Shown here: piece after piece, positions 1 through 10,309 of the stretch | Layout: every line of letters begins with the position of its first letter | Position numbering within the stretch: the first letter of the stretch is position 1 | DNA from: Helichrysum umbraculigerum | Taxonomy: Eukaryota > Streptophyta > Magnoliopsida > Asterales > Asteraceae | Direction of reading: 5' to 3' | Assembly (NCBI GenBank): GCA_949592205.1 | Contig: CATIUR010000004.1 | Location: 67,367,837 to 67,431,836, forward strand | DNA: 64,000 nt | Program-made: the position numbers and the translations under genes | Notes under the pieces: model-generated | What the model saw: only the letters and a program-made list of their open reading frames with translations | The model's database searches: none | Told to the model about the DNA's origin: nothing

Positions 1-305
1 ATGAGACAATAGCATTGTCGGGAATTACTATTCATGAGACAATAGCATTGTCGGGAATTACTATCCATGAGACAATAGCATTGTCGGGAATTACTATTCA
101 TGAGACAATAAGGATTTTGAGTTTGTTTCAAGTATAAAAGTGTTAGTTTTTGCGACAATGATGCTACGACAATCGAGTTTTATACGATAATAGTGATGCG
201 ACAATAGGGTTTCGGTTACTGTTCATGCGACAATGAGGTATTGTCGGACACTGTTCATGCGAATTCACGGATCACTGTTCATGCGACAATGGTATTGTCG
301 CAGGT
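1..305. repeat. 33-bp tandem repeat and GCGACAAT/ATTGTCG array in LTR B
   Basis: Units starting at 1, 34, 67 and 100 repeat with a 33-bp period; each carries GAGACAATAGCATTGTCG, a short inverted pair. From about 150 to 302 there follow irregular copies of GCGACAATG and TATTGTCG separated by the phrase ACTGTTCATGCG. The array corresponds in kind to the GTCGC arrays in LTRs A, C and D. Confidence 0.85.
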
Positions 306-666
306 CTGAGATTTTCGAATTCGTTTGAGTGTTCGTTTTTGTTGACTTGGTCAAACGTGTTCGGTTTGACCCGAAACTTTTAGGGGAAGTCTTAAATATG
401 TTAAATAAAATTTAGAAAATTGTCGTTACATTTTATGGTTGACCCGAAGTGTCAGTTTTGTAAAATGACTAAAACAGTTCCTAAGTTTAATAGTTCCAGA
501 TTTTTACTCGGTTTCGACTCGTGATTTCACCCATTTCTAGTCCGATTCAAGCCTAACAAAAAATCACACATGTCTTATATATGTCTAGTTCATTTCTGCA
601 CTTTATGGTATTTTTATATATTCATTTACTATTTTTAACAAAAATAAATACGAAGAGTGGTCGGAT
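1..666 (-). mobile_element. Gypsy-type LTR B, inner part (minus strand), cut by window edge and by element A
   Basis: This is the inner part of an LTR that reads on the minus strand. Its other part resumes at 10310-11621, on the far side of element A, because the 5 bases CGGAT flank A on both sides. The right end of that other part resembles the start of A's LTR (TGTGACA start, several matching blocks, and the phrase ACGGACGTTGGTGA), so B is a diverged relative of A. It contains tandem 33-bp units and many GCGACAATG/CATTGTCG motifs. The remainder lies left of the window, so whether B is a full element or a solo LTR is unknown. Confidence 0.65.
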
Positions 667-1076
667 TGTGACAACCGTCAATTTAGGACTATAATTAGTG
701 CCTAATCAAGTTTTAGTACATGTAATTAGTTCTGTGATAGGCTAATTAATGTATCAATTTTCATATATATTGTTGAATATATATCTACAATTATGCGATT
801 TGTTTAAATCGTACGAGTTCAAATCAAATGTAATTCGATTAAATAAATACGGACGTTGGTGATCAACTTTTATTAAATAACACTTCTATGTCGAAAGTAT
901 GATAATTTAATAATTCATATTCGTTCGTACCGTACAATCAGAAAGTTACACAACTTGAAAATGTAAAACGCGCAAACAAATTAACTTACCTTTTATAATT
1001 CAAATATTAAGTGGTTTGTAAAATATTTAAATAAAATATAACGTAATAAATTGTATTTTTAAAAAGTAACAACTAA

Positions 1077-1086
1077 TATATAAAAT
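1077..1086 (+). promoter_or_regulatory. TATA box of element A (5' LTR)
   Basis: TATATAAAAT sits at the end of an AT-rich stretch and about 100 bp before a pyrimidine-rich leader (1184-1260). An identical copy is at 8364-8373 in the 3' LTR. The transcription start is inferred to lie roughly 30 bp downstream; I cannot see it directly. Confidence 0.5.
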
Positions 1087-1540
1087 AATTATTTAACGTT
1101 TTAACGACGGAGTAAACGAACACCACACGGAGCGTGGTGCGTGGACTGAAAGTGGTGGGGGATCCCCACCAAAACCACCTCCTTTTCTTTTTTCTTTCAT
1201 TCTCATTTCTATCTCTCTCTCTCCTTCATCTTTTTCTCTCAACTCTCATCACCACCAAATTCTCTCAAAATCGCAAATAAACACCTCGAAACGCAACCGT
1301 ATCAACAATATTTTTAGAGATTCACGACCACCACGAGACGATCTACACTTCTATCTTTCCGGAATTTCATTTCGGCGATTTGTAAGTTTCCGACACAACT
1401 CCGAAAACTCTCGTTTTTAAGTTTTATAACTTGCTAGTTGTTTGTATAACCTTGTAATGTCCTAAAATGGGTTGGGTAAAAATATTAGGCCGATCGATGG
1501 TCGGAAAATACGTTTTTGGAGTTGAAACTCCGATCAGACC

Positions 1541-1818
1541 CCGTACGTCGCATTTGGTCTGGAGCAGATGCGACGTAGCGACCTACGTCGCATTATATCC
1601 CCAACGTCGCATACAGCGACGCAGCCTACTACGTCGCATTGACTTGCGAACGTCGCACATAGCGACGCAGACCTTAACGTCGCAAAAACGAACCTACGTC
1701 GCATAAGCGACGTAGCACCCTACGTCGCTATTGACTTAGCACTGTTGACCTTAGCGACGTAACCCTTTACGTCGCAAAACTCTTACGTCGCAGCCTACGT
1801 CGCAGGCTACGTCGCTAA
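1541..1818. repeat. GTCGC/GCGAC array in 5' LTR of A
   Basis: By eye there are about 18 GTCGC or GCGAC pentamers in some 280 bp, mostly as TACGTCGCA or AGCGACGTA, in both orientations and irregularly spaced. The array is CpG-dense in an otherwise AT-rich LTR and would fold into many alternative short hairpins. The same array is at about 8828-9105 in the 3' LTR. It lies between the two donor-like sites. The small reading frame across it looks like a by-product. Confidence 0.9.
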
Positions 1819-3025
1819 AAACAGAATCTTCAAAACTCGAAATTTTCAAAGTCAAAGTTACGGTAGCAATTCACTGTAGCAACAATATAATAACCTTTTG
1901 AACTATTGTTACAACCGTCACCAACGGGCCGTACGCGTTTTCAAAACATACTTCAAAATCAAACAAGTCGTTGTAACTTGTATCAATTTATTCAAACAAG
2001 TCGTTGTAACTTGTATCAATTCAATCAAACAAGTCGTAGTAACTTGTAACAATACAATCAACCAAATCGGGGAAATTTGGACATTAAGTTAGACAAACAA
2101 TTTCAATGGTAGTCTTTCGAGATACCAATACAATTAATAACAATTCAAGTGTCGTGGACACATTCAGGTTTCAAGTCTTTGGACACCAACACACTGCTAA
2201 TTACTTCAAGTTTATTAAGTTAAACACATCAGGAATCAGGTGAGTTTCATAGCCCCATTTTCACTGCTTTACAACTAGGGGTGTGATATTACTACTCGAT
2301 TTTGTTTTACAAGTAGAACGCAAGTGCCAAACTTCAAATACTACATGAGTTTCAAGCTAATCAATTTAAAGTCCTCCATAAGCATAGTCTCTAGTATTTT
2401 ATAGCGTGAATGTTAGTATATGATATCATATGGGATTGACAATCCTCATCCGGGTTAGCACGCACTAATCGGTCAAACGGATGTATTAGCATTTGGGAAG
2501 ACGAGTGTTGATTAGGCACTCGTAGGAGGCAAATCATGTTAGGTTTCCTTAATTGGGCCTGACAAATCAGTTAAGCTCAGACTATGTGCTCATGGACAGT
2601 ATAACTTTTATTTTGCTTAATTGCATTTTAAATTCATTATAAATCTTGCGGTTCTGACAACTATACATTGACTTACAAACCTGTGAGCTCACCAGCGTTT
2701 TCGCTGACCCATTTTAGTATATATCACAGGTACCCAGCAGTAGGTTGACTGCACAAGCAGGGATTTCTAGCTCGAGTCAGCATACATACAATTAGAGATT
2801 GGACTGCATTATTATATTTTGTAAAAGTAATTATGCCATGTAATCTCTCAATTTCAGGAACCGAGCTAGTGCTATATTATTTTTGATGTAAACGTTCACT
2901 TTATTAATACAAGTTTAATACGACGCATATAGTGGTCGTTCATTATTATCTTTGTGCTTTGTATATTGATTAGTGGCACCCAAATCAAGCTTCCGCAAAT
3001 CATTAAATTTGGGGGTGTCACAGAT

Positions 3026-3038
3026 TGGTATCAGAGCC
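3026..3038 (+). other. Primer binding site of A (initiator tRNA-Met)
   Basis: TGGTATCAGAGCC begins three bases after the 5' LTR. It is complementary to the 3' end of plant initiator tRNA-Met, the usual primer of many plant gypsy and copia elements. Confidence 0.92.
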
Positions 3039-3401
3039 TAAGGTTATAGTGAACTAGGTTGCATTTAGTGGGCCTAGACTATGACCGTTAGGCAGTATTC
3101 CTTATTAGTTATGACTAGTTCAGGGATTACATCATACGACTTTAATTTAACATAGCCTGATCAACTATGTACAATTAAAGAAAGATGATGTGAAATCTGA
3201 AAGAGTTATGTTGAACAGGAATGCATTAGTTGACTCTGACCTCGAGAGAAACGGGACTCAAAAACACTTCTGTGCTAGACACTCAATAGGTTATTATGTG
3301 ATATACATATATTTACATGAATAGACCTCATTACAACTTTAGGCTATATTATATTATATTATATGAATATAGGCCTCTATCTTTCAAACGTTTTGTCTCG
3401 G

Positions 3402-3440
3402 AATGACAAACACACCACTAGTTCATCATACTCGGACTAG
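3402..3440 (+). pseudogene. Vestige of ORF0 start in the leader of element A
   Basis: The segment starting ATGACAAACACACCAC matches the start of D's ORF0 (ATGGCAAACACACCAC, minus strand from 45412). The sequence before it in A is also collinear with D's leader. In A the frame is not maintained; within about 35 bp it runs into the pyrimidine tract that precedes gag, so nearly the whole of ORF0 is missing. The CAG that precedes D's ORF0 reads CGG here. Read as a deletion remnant. Confidence 0.55.
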
Positions 3441-3479
3441 TATCTTATTTCATTTCCTTGTTCTTTCTTACTCAGCATC

Positions 3480-6400
3480 ATGCCTCCACGTCGTCAAATT
3501 ACCCTTAGCGAAGCTGAGATCGCGGGAATAATTGCCCGCAGTGTGACTGAAGCCTTGGCTACCCGAACACCACCCACTAGTGAGGACACCGCAACCAATA
3601 CTCCACCACCCAAACCCTGCTCCTATAAGGACTTCCTTAGCTGTAAACCGCTATACTTCAAGGGCACGGAAGGTGCCATTGGTTTGATCCGTTGGATTGA
3701 GCGCATGGAATCTGTTTTCAGTCTCTGCGACTGCACTGAGAACAACAAGGTCAAATTCGCTGTTTACACCTTTCAAGAAGGTGCATCCACGTGGTGGAAA
3801 ACCCACGCAAACTCTGTAGGCCTTGAGGTTGCAAACCGACTTCCTTGGGCCGAACTGAAGAAGAAACTGACAGAGAAGTACTGTCCTGAAGAAGAATTGC
3901 ATAGGCTGGAGGAAGAATTCTGGCATCTGGAAGTGCAGGGAAATGATGTTGCTGATTATACCACCAAGTTCCAGCAGTTTGCCTTATTATGCCCGGGTTT
4001 GGTCGAACCAGAAAGTAAGGGCATCAAGAAGTACATCCGCGGACTTCCTGAGAACATCCAGGGAAACGTCGCCTCATCCAAACCAACCACTACTGAGAGT
4101 GCCATTCGATTGGCCCATGAACTCATGGCCCTAGTTGTCAGCCGTGAGACCTCCAACACCTCATCCTCCAACAAACGCAAATCCACTGAACACCACCACA
4201 ACTCAAACAAGAAAAACAACGCCATCCAAGTCTACACCTCCAACTCTGAAACCACCCACAGCTACACCGGGGGCAGACCTTATTGTCCCAAGTGTAACTA
4301 CCATCATTTTGGTCAGTGCGGTACTCCTTGCAACAACTGCAGGAGGCAAGGGCATTTGACTAAGGATTGCCGATCCCCCAAATCCAACAACAACCCCTCT
4401 GACAGAAATACCCGACAACCTAGGTCCTGCTATGAATGTGGAAACCCAGGACACTTCAGGGATTCTTGCCCAAAGTTGAAGAATAAGGGCAACAACAACA
4501 ACAACTCCCGCAACAACAACAACGCCAAAAGTACTGCTTTCGTGATCAACTCAGGGGACGCCCGTCTGGACCCGAATGTGGTCACGGGTATGTTCCTCCT
4601 CAACAATTTAACTGCTTCCATTCTGTTTGATACTGGTGCCGATAGGAGTTTTATTTCCGATGAATTTTGCCCTCTACTTGACATTACACCTGTTGCTTTA
4701 GACGTTAAGTACACCGTAGAGCTAGCAAATGGCAAGCTGATAGAAACCGATAGTGTGATACCTAATTGCACTTTAAATCTAGCCGACGAAACCTTCCCCA
4801 TAGATCTTATGCCTATTGAGATAGGAAGTTTCGATGTCATCGTAGGCATGGACTGGTTATCCAAACATCGCGCCGAAATCATCTGCTATGACAAAATTGT
4901 TCGCATACCTCTCACTGTCGGTAGAACCCTAGTCATACAGGGGGAGACCGGAGGGACGAGGCTCAACCTCATATCTTGTTTAAAAACCCGAAAATTTCTG
5001 AGAAAGGGTTATCCTGCAATCCTCGTGCACATCATGGAGAAAAAGTCGGAGGAGAAGCGACTTGAGGATGTTCCAATTGTTCGAGACTTTCCAGAAGTCT
5101 TTCCTGAAGAACTACCTGGTCTACCACCACCAAGACAGGTTGAGTTCTCAATCGATCTTGTACCAGGTGCTGCGCCTGTGGCCCGAGCACCATACCGTTT
5201 AGCTCCATCCGAACTTCAGGAGTTGTCCACCCAGTTACAGGAACTCCTGGAACGAGGGTTTATCAGGCCGAGTTCTTCACCTTGGGGAGCTCCGGTCCTA
5301 TTCGTTAAGAAGAAAGATGGTTCCTTTCGAATGTGTATCGACTATCGAGAGTTGAACAAGTTAACTGTCAAGAACCGGTATCCACTTCCTCGAATCGATG
5401 ATTTGTTCGACCAACTGCAAGGGTCGAGTTGTTATTCAAAGATTGATCTCCGATCCGGTTATCATCAATTGCGTGTTCGCGATGCCGATATTCCAAAAAC
5501 CGCTTTCAGAACCCGTTACGGGCATTACGAATTCCAAGTGATGCCATTCGGCCTAACCAACGCACCGGCGGTATTCATGGATCTTATGAATCGGGTGTGC
5601 AAGCCTTATCTTGACAAATTTGTCATTGTCTTCATCGACGACATCCTTATATATTCACGAAACAAAGAAGAACACGCGCAACACCTCAAAACCATCCTTG
5701 AACTGCTTAAACACGAGGAGCTCTATGCCAAGTTCTCTAAGTGTGAGTTCTGGATCAAAACCGTTCAATTCCTTGGTCACGTGATTGACAGTCAGGGGAT
5801 TCACGTTGACCCATCAAAAATCGAAGCTATCAAAGATTGGCAATCGCCAACCACTCCGACGGAAGTACGGCAGTTTTTGGGACTTGCCGGGTACTATCGA
5901 CGCTTCATTGAAAATTTCTCCAAGATAGCCATACCACTCACGACTCTGACCCAGAAAGACAAAAAGTTTGACTGGACTGAGAAACAAGAGTCGGCATTCC
6001 AACTCTTAAAACAAAAACTTTGCAGTGATCCTATCCTATCATTACCCGAAGGCACCGATGATTTCGTGGTATACTGCGATGCTTCTCATCAAGGTCTCGG
6101 TTGTGTGCTCATGCAACGAGACAAAGTCATAGCTTATGCTTCCCGACAGCTCAAGATTCATGAAAAGAATTACACCACTCACGACCTCGAGCTAGGAGCT
6201 GTCGTTTTTGCCCTCAAAATCTGGAGACATTACCTTTACGGTACCAGATGTACAATTTTCACCGACCATAAAAGCCTTCAACACATATTCGATCAGAAGG
6301 ATCTCAACATGAGGCAACGTCGATGGGTCGAGTTGCTTACTGATTACGACTGCGAACTCAAATATCATCCAGGCAAAGCAAATGTTGTTGCTGATGCCCT

Positions 6401-7919
6401 CAGTCGAAAAGAGCGAGCGAAACCACTTCGGGTTCGAGCCCTCAGTATGACCATTCACAACAATTTAAACATTCAAATTCTCACTGCTCAACTCGAAGCC
6501 TTAAAACCCGAACATGTCAAAGATGAAGCCTTGCGGGGCATGGATAAACAGCTTGAAATCAGACCTAACGGGATTAGGTATTTCTCAAACCGAATCTGGT
6601 TGCCTAAATTCGGGAACCTACGAGACTTGGTGATGGATGAAGCTCACAAGTCCAAATACTCTATCCATCCGGGATCCGATAAAATGTACCACGGTATCAA
6701 GGACTTTTACTGGTGGCCAAACATGAAATCTGAAATCGCCACCTATGTCAGCAAGTGCCTTACTTGCTCCAAAGTCAAAATCGAATATCAAAAACCTTCT
6801 GGTTTACTTCAACAACCCAGTCTTCCTGAATGGAAATGGGAACAAATTGCCATGGACTTCATAACCAAACTACCTCGATCCTCGAACGGTTGCGATACCA
6901 TTTGGGTGATCGTGGATCGTCTCACCAAGTCTGCTCACTTCCTAGCAATCAAGGAATCCGACAAAATGGAACGCCTCACCAACATTTATCTGAAAGAAAT
7001 CGTGACCAAACACGGTGTTCCAATCTCCATTATCTCCGATAGAGATAGTCGTTTCACTTCACAATTTTGGCAATCACTTCAAAAATCTCTGGGTACTCGA
7101 CTTGATATGAGTACCGCATACCATCCTCAAACCGACGGCCAAAGTGAACGAACCATTCAAACACTGGAAGACATGCTACGGGCCTGCGTAGTAGACTTCG
7201 GTGTAAACTGGGAAAAACATCTACCATTGTGCGAGTTCTCGTACAACAACAGTTATCATACCAGCATCAAAGCTGCTCCCTTCGAGGCACTGTACGGTCG
7301 TAAGTGCCGTTCACCTATCTGTTGGACCGAAGTTGGGGATAGCCAACTCACGGGTCCAGAAATCATACACGAAACAACCGAGAGAATCGTTGAAATTCAG
7401 AACAAACTCAAAGCCGCGCGTGATCGTCAGAAAAGTTATGCTGACGTGAGACGCAAGCCACTCGAGTTCCAGGTTGGGGATCGAGTTCTACTCAAAGTAT
7501 CGCCTTGGAAAGGCGTAATCCGGTTTGGCAAACGAGGGAAGTTAAATCCCAGATACATTGGACCGTTCGAGATCCTCGAAAGGATTGGTCCAGTGGCTTA
7601 TCGATTGCAGCTGCCATCTGAACTTAGCAGCGTGCATCCCACATTTCATGTTTCGAATCTGAAGAAGTGTCTGTCTGATGAGACACTTATCATTCCACTC
7701 GATGAAATTCGAGTTGACGAGAAACTCCACTTTGTTGAGGAACCCGCTGAAATCATGGACCGTGAGGTCAAACAACTTAAACAAAGTCGTATTCCCATTG
7801 TCAAGGTTAGGTGGAATTCGCGGCGCGGTCCGGAATTTACCTGGGAACGGGAAGACCAGATGCGACTCAAGTATCCTCAACTCTTCTCTGATTCAACGTC
7901 AAACACAACTTCGGCTTAA
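3480..7919 (+). CDS. gag-pol: Gag-pol polyprotein of gypsy element A, intact
   Basis: A single 1479-residue frame with no stop. Rough domain order: capsid region (about 45-215, with the motif WIERMESVF); two CCHC zinc knuckles (about 285-330); aspartic protease with DTGAD near 384; reverse transcriptase (about 575-760, FIDD near 717); RNase H (from about 858, YCDAS); integrase with an HHCC zinc finger (about 1055-1100) and the DDE residues in MDFI, SDRDSRF and TDGQSERT; a GPF/Y module (about 1355); and a chromodomain-like tail (about 1420-1468). The ATG follows a pyrimidine tract and CAG. All catalytic motifs I can check are present, so it may be active. Element D's protein is clearly homologous along its whole length. 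Confidence 0.96.
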   Translation: MPPRRQITLSEAEIAGIIARSVTEALATRTPPTSEDTATNTPPPKPCSYKDFLSCKPLYFKGTEGAIGLIRWIERMESVFSLCDCTENNKVKFAVYTFQEGASTWWKTHANSVGLEVANRLPWAELKKKLTEKYCPEEELHRLEEEFWHLEVQGNDVADYTTKFQQFALLCPGLVEPESKGIKKYIRGLPENIQGNVASSKPTTTESAIRLAHELMALVVSRETSNTSSSNKRKSTEHHHNSNKKNNAIQVYTSNSETTHSYTGGRPYCPKCNYHHFGQCGTPCNNCRRQGHLTKDCRSPKSNNNPSDRNTRQPRSCYECGNPGHFRDSCPKLKNKGNNNNNSRNNNNAKSTAFVINSGDARLDPNVVTGMFLLNNLTASILFDTGADRSFISDEFCPLLDITPVALDVKYTVELANGKLIETDSVIPNCTLNLADETFPIDLMPIEIGSFDVIVGMDWLSKHRAEIICYDKIVRIPLTVGRTLVIQGETGGTRLNLISCLKTRKFLRKGYPAILVHIMEKKSEEKRLEDVPIVRDFPEVFPEELPGLPPPRQVEFSIDLVPGAAPVARAPYRLAPSELQELSTQLQELLERGFIRPSSSPWGAPVLFVKKKDGSFRMCIDYRELNKLTVKNRYPLPRIDDLFDQLQGSSCYSKIDLRSGYHQLRVRDADIPKTAFRTRYGHYEFQVMPFGLTNAPAVFMDLMNRVCKPYLDKFVIVFIDDILIYSRNKEEHAQHLKTILELLKHEELYAKFSKCEFWIKTVQFLGHVIDSQGIHVDPSKIEAIKDWQSPTTPTEVRQFLGLAGYYRRFIENFSKIAIPLTTLTQKDKKFDWTEKQESAFQLLKQKLCSDPILSLPEGTDDFVVYCDASHQGLGCVLMQRDKVIAYASRQLKIHEKNYTTHDLELGAVVFALKIWRHYLYGTRCTIFTDHKSLQHIFDQKDLNMRQRRWVELLTDYDCELKYHPGKANVVADALSRKERAKPLRVRALSMTIHNNLNIQILTAQLEALKPEHVKDEALRGMDKQLEIRPNGIRYFSNRIWLPKFGNLRDLVMDEAHKSKYSIHPGSDKMYHGIKDFYWWPNMKSEIATYVSKCLTCSKVKIEYQKPSGLLQQPSLPEWKWEQIAMDFITKLPRSSNGCDTIWVIVDRLTKSAHFLAIKESDKMERLTNIYLKEIVTKHGVPISIISDRDSRFTSQFWQSLQKSLGTRLDMSTAYHPQTDGQSERTIQTLEDMLRACVVDFGVNWEKHLPLCEFSYNNSYHTSIKAAPFEALYGRKCRSPICWTEVGDSQLTGPEIIHETTERIVEIQNKLKAARDRQKSYADVRRKPLEFQVGDRVLLKVSPWKGVIRFGKRGKLNPRYIGPFEILERIGPVAYRLQLPSELSSVHPTFHVSNLKKCLSDETLIIPLDEIRVDEKLHFVEEPAEIMDREVKQLKQSRIPIVKVRWNSRRGPEFTWEREDQMRLKYPQLFSDSTSNTTSA

Positions 7920-7940
7920 ATTTCGGGACGAAATTCTTCT

Positions 7941-7953
7941 AACAGGGGGAGAA
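7941..7953 (+). other. Polypurine tract of A
   Basis: The purine-rich AACAGGGGGAGAA lies directly against the 3' LTR and would prime plus-strand synthesis. The same tract is found in element D (minus strand, 40166-40180). Confidence 0.88.
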
Positions 7954-10309
7954 TGTGACAACCGTCAATTTAGGACTATAATTAGTGCCTAATCAAGTTT
8001 TAGTACATGTAATTAGTTCTGTGATAGGCTAATTAATGTATCAATTTTCATATATATTGTTGAATATATATCTACAATTATGCGATTTGTTTAAATCGTA
8101 CGAGTTCAAATCAAATGTAATTCGATTAAATAAATACGGACGTTGGTGATCAACTTTTATTAAATAACACTTCTATGTCGAAAGTATGATAATTTAATAA
8201 TTCATATTCGTTCGTACCGTACAATCAGAAAGTTACACAACTTGAAAATGTAAAACGCGCAAACAAATTAACTTACCTTTTATAATTCAAATATTAAGTG
8301 GTTTGTAAAATATTTAAATAAAATATAACGTAATAAATTGTATTTTTAAAAAGTAACAACTAATATATAAAATAATTATTTAACGTTTTAACGACGGAGT
8401 AAACGAACACCACACGGAGCGTGGTGCGTGGACTGAAAGTGGTGGGGGATCCCCACCAAAACCACCTCCTTTTCTTTTTTCTTTCATTCTCATTTCTATC
8501 TCTCTCTCTCCTTCATCTTTTTCTCTCAACTCTCATCACCACCAAATTCTCTCAAAATCGCAAATAAACACCTCGAAACGCAACCGTATCAACAATATTT
8601 TTAGAGATTCACGACCACCACGAGACGATCTACACTTCTATCTTTCCGGAATTTCATTTCGGCGATTTGTAAGTTTCCGACACAACTCCGAAAACTCTCG
8701 TTTTTAAGTTTTATAACTTGCTAGTTGTTTGTATAACCTTGTAATGTCCTAAAATGGGTTGGGTAAAAATATTAGGCCGATCGATGGTCGGAAAATACGT
8801 TTTTGGAGTTGAAACTCCGATCAGACCCCGTACGTCGCATTTGGTCTGGAGCAGATGCGACGTAGCGACCTACGTCGCATTATATCCCCAACGTCGCATA
8901 CAGCGACGCAGCCTACTACGTCGCATTGACTTGCGAACGTCGCTCATAGCGACGCAGACCTTAACGTCGCAAAAACGAACCTACGTCGCATAAGCGACGT
9001 AGCACCCTACGTCGCTATTGACTTAGCACTGTTGACCTTAGCGACGTAACCCTTTACGTCGCAAAACTCTTACGTCGCAGCCTACGTCGCAGGCTACGTC
9101 GCTAAAAACAGAATCTTCAAAACTCGAAATTTTCAAAGTCAAAGTTACGGTAGCAATTCACTGTAGCAACAATATAATAACCTTTTGAACTATTGTTACA
9201 ACCGTCACCAACGGGCCGTACGCGTTTTCAAAACATACTTCAAAATCAAACAAGTCGTTGTAACTTGTATCAATTTATTCAAACAAGTCGTTGTAACTTG
9301 TATCAATTCAATCAAACAAGTCGTAGTAACTTGTAACAATACAATCAACCAAATCGGGGAAATTTGGACATTAAGTTAGACAAACAATTTCAATGGTAGT
9401 CTTTCGAGATACCAATACAATTAATAACAATTCAAGTGTCGTGGACACATTCAGGTTTCAAGTCTTTGGACACCAACACACTGCTAATTACTTCAAGTTT
9501 ATTAAGTTAAACACATCAGGAATCAGGTGAGTTTCATAGCCCCATTTTCACTGCTTTACAACTAGGGGTGTGATATTACTACTCGATTTTGTTTTACAAG
9601 TAGAACGCAAGTGCCAAACTTCAAATACTACATGAGTTTCAAGCTAATCAATTTAAAGTCCTCCATAAGCATAGTCTCTAGTATTTTATAGCGTGAATGT
9701 TAGTATATGATATCATATGGGATTGACAATCCTCATCCGGGTTAGCACGCACTAATCGGTCAAACGGATGTATTAGCATTTGGGAAGACGAGTGTTGATT
9801 AGGCACTCGTAGGAGGCAAATCATGTTAGGTTTCCTTAATTGGGCCTGACAAATCAGTTAAGCTCAGACTATGTGCTCATGGACAGTATAACTTTTATTT
9901 TGCTTAATTGCATTTTAAATTCATTATAAATCTTGCGGTTCTGACAACTATACATTGACTTACAAACCTGTGAGCTCACCAGCATTTTCGCTGACCCATT
10001 TTAGTATATATCACAGGTACCCAGCAGTAGGTTGACTGCACAAGCAGGGATTTCTAGCTCGAGTCAGCATACATACAATTAGAGATTGGACTGCATTATT
10101 ATATTTTGTAAAAGTAATTATGCCATGTAATCTCTCAATTTCAGGAACCGAGCTAGTGCTATATTATTTTTGATGTAAACGTTCACTTTATTAATACAAG
10201 TTTAATACGACGCATATAGTGGTCGTTCATTATTATCTTTGTGCTTTGTATATTGATTAGTGGCACCCAAATCAAGCTTCCGCAAATCATTAAATTTGGG
10301 GGTGTCACA
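7954..10309 (+). repeat. 3' LTR of element A
   Basis: 2356 bp, the same length as the 5' LTR. The differences I can see are an A/T near 8944 and a G/A near 9984. It ends TGTCACA and is followed by the CGGAT duplication. The GTCGC array, TATA box and both donor-like sites are all repeated here. Confidence 0.96.

Larger units (their letters stand above)
667..3022 (+). repeat. 5' LTR of element A
   Basis: Starts TGTGACAACCG and ends GGGGGTGTCACA, directly before the primer binding site. Contents in order: an AT-rich U3 with a TATA box at 1077, a CT-rich leader, a splice-donor-like GTAAGT at 1382, a GTCGC array, and a second donor-like CAG/GTGAGT at 2240. Same length as the 3' copy. Confidence 0.96.
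1382..3475 (+). other. Candidate leader intron(s) of element A
   Basis: A donor-like GTAAGT lies at 1382-1387, inside a block conserved with element D. A second, near-perfect CAG/GTGAGT lies at 2237-2245. A long pyrimidine tract ending in CAG (3448-3475) sits four bases before the gag ATG at 3480. Splicing from either donor to 3475 would join the capped leader to gag and remove the GTCGC array and the primer site. It would thus separate a gag-pol mRNA from the genomic RNA. Inferred from consensus sites only. Confidence 0.4.
667..10309 (+). mobile_element. Complete Ty3/gypsy retrotransposon A (probable Tekay/Del chromovirus)
   Basis: Both LTRs are 2356 bp, begin TGTGACA and end TGTCACA, and are flanked by the exact 5-bp duplication CGGAT (662-666 and 10310-10314). 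A tRNA-Met primer site follows the 5' LTR and a purine tract precedes the 3' LTR. One uninterrupted gag-pol frame fills the interior in the order gag, protease, RT, RNase H, integrase, chromodomain-like tail. By eye the LTRs differ at only two positions (near 1634/8944 and 2697/9984), so insertion is very recent. The lineage call rests on LTR length, integrase before a chromodomain-like C-terminus, and the RT motifs; it should be confirmed by RT phylogeny. Confidence 0.96.

Noticed and set aside
1..130. CRISPR-like direct repeats
   Set aside because: The 33-bp units are contiguous without unique spacers and lie inside a plant LTR.
1467..1706. 79-residue frame in the LTR of A, repeated at 8754-8993
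   Set aside because: It merely spans the GTCGC array; one of the few LTR differences changes a residue in it, and it has no homologous frame in LTRs C or D.
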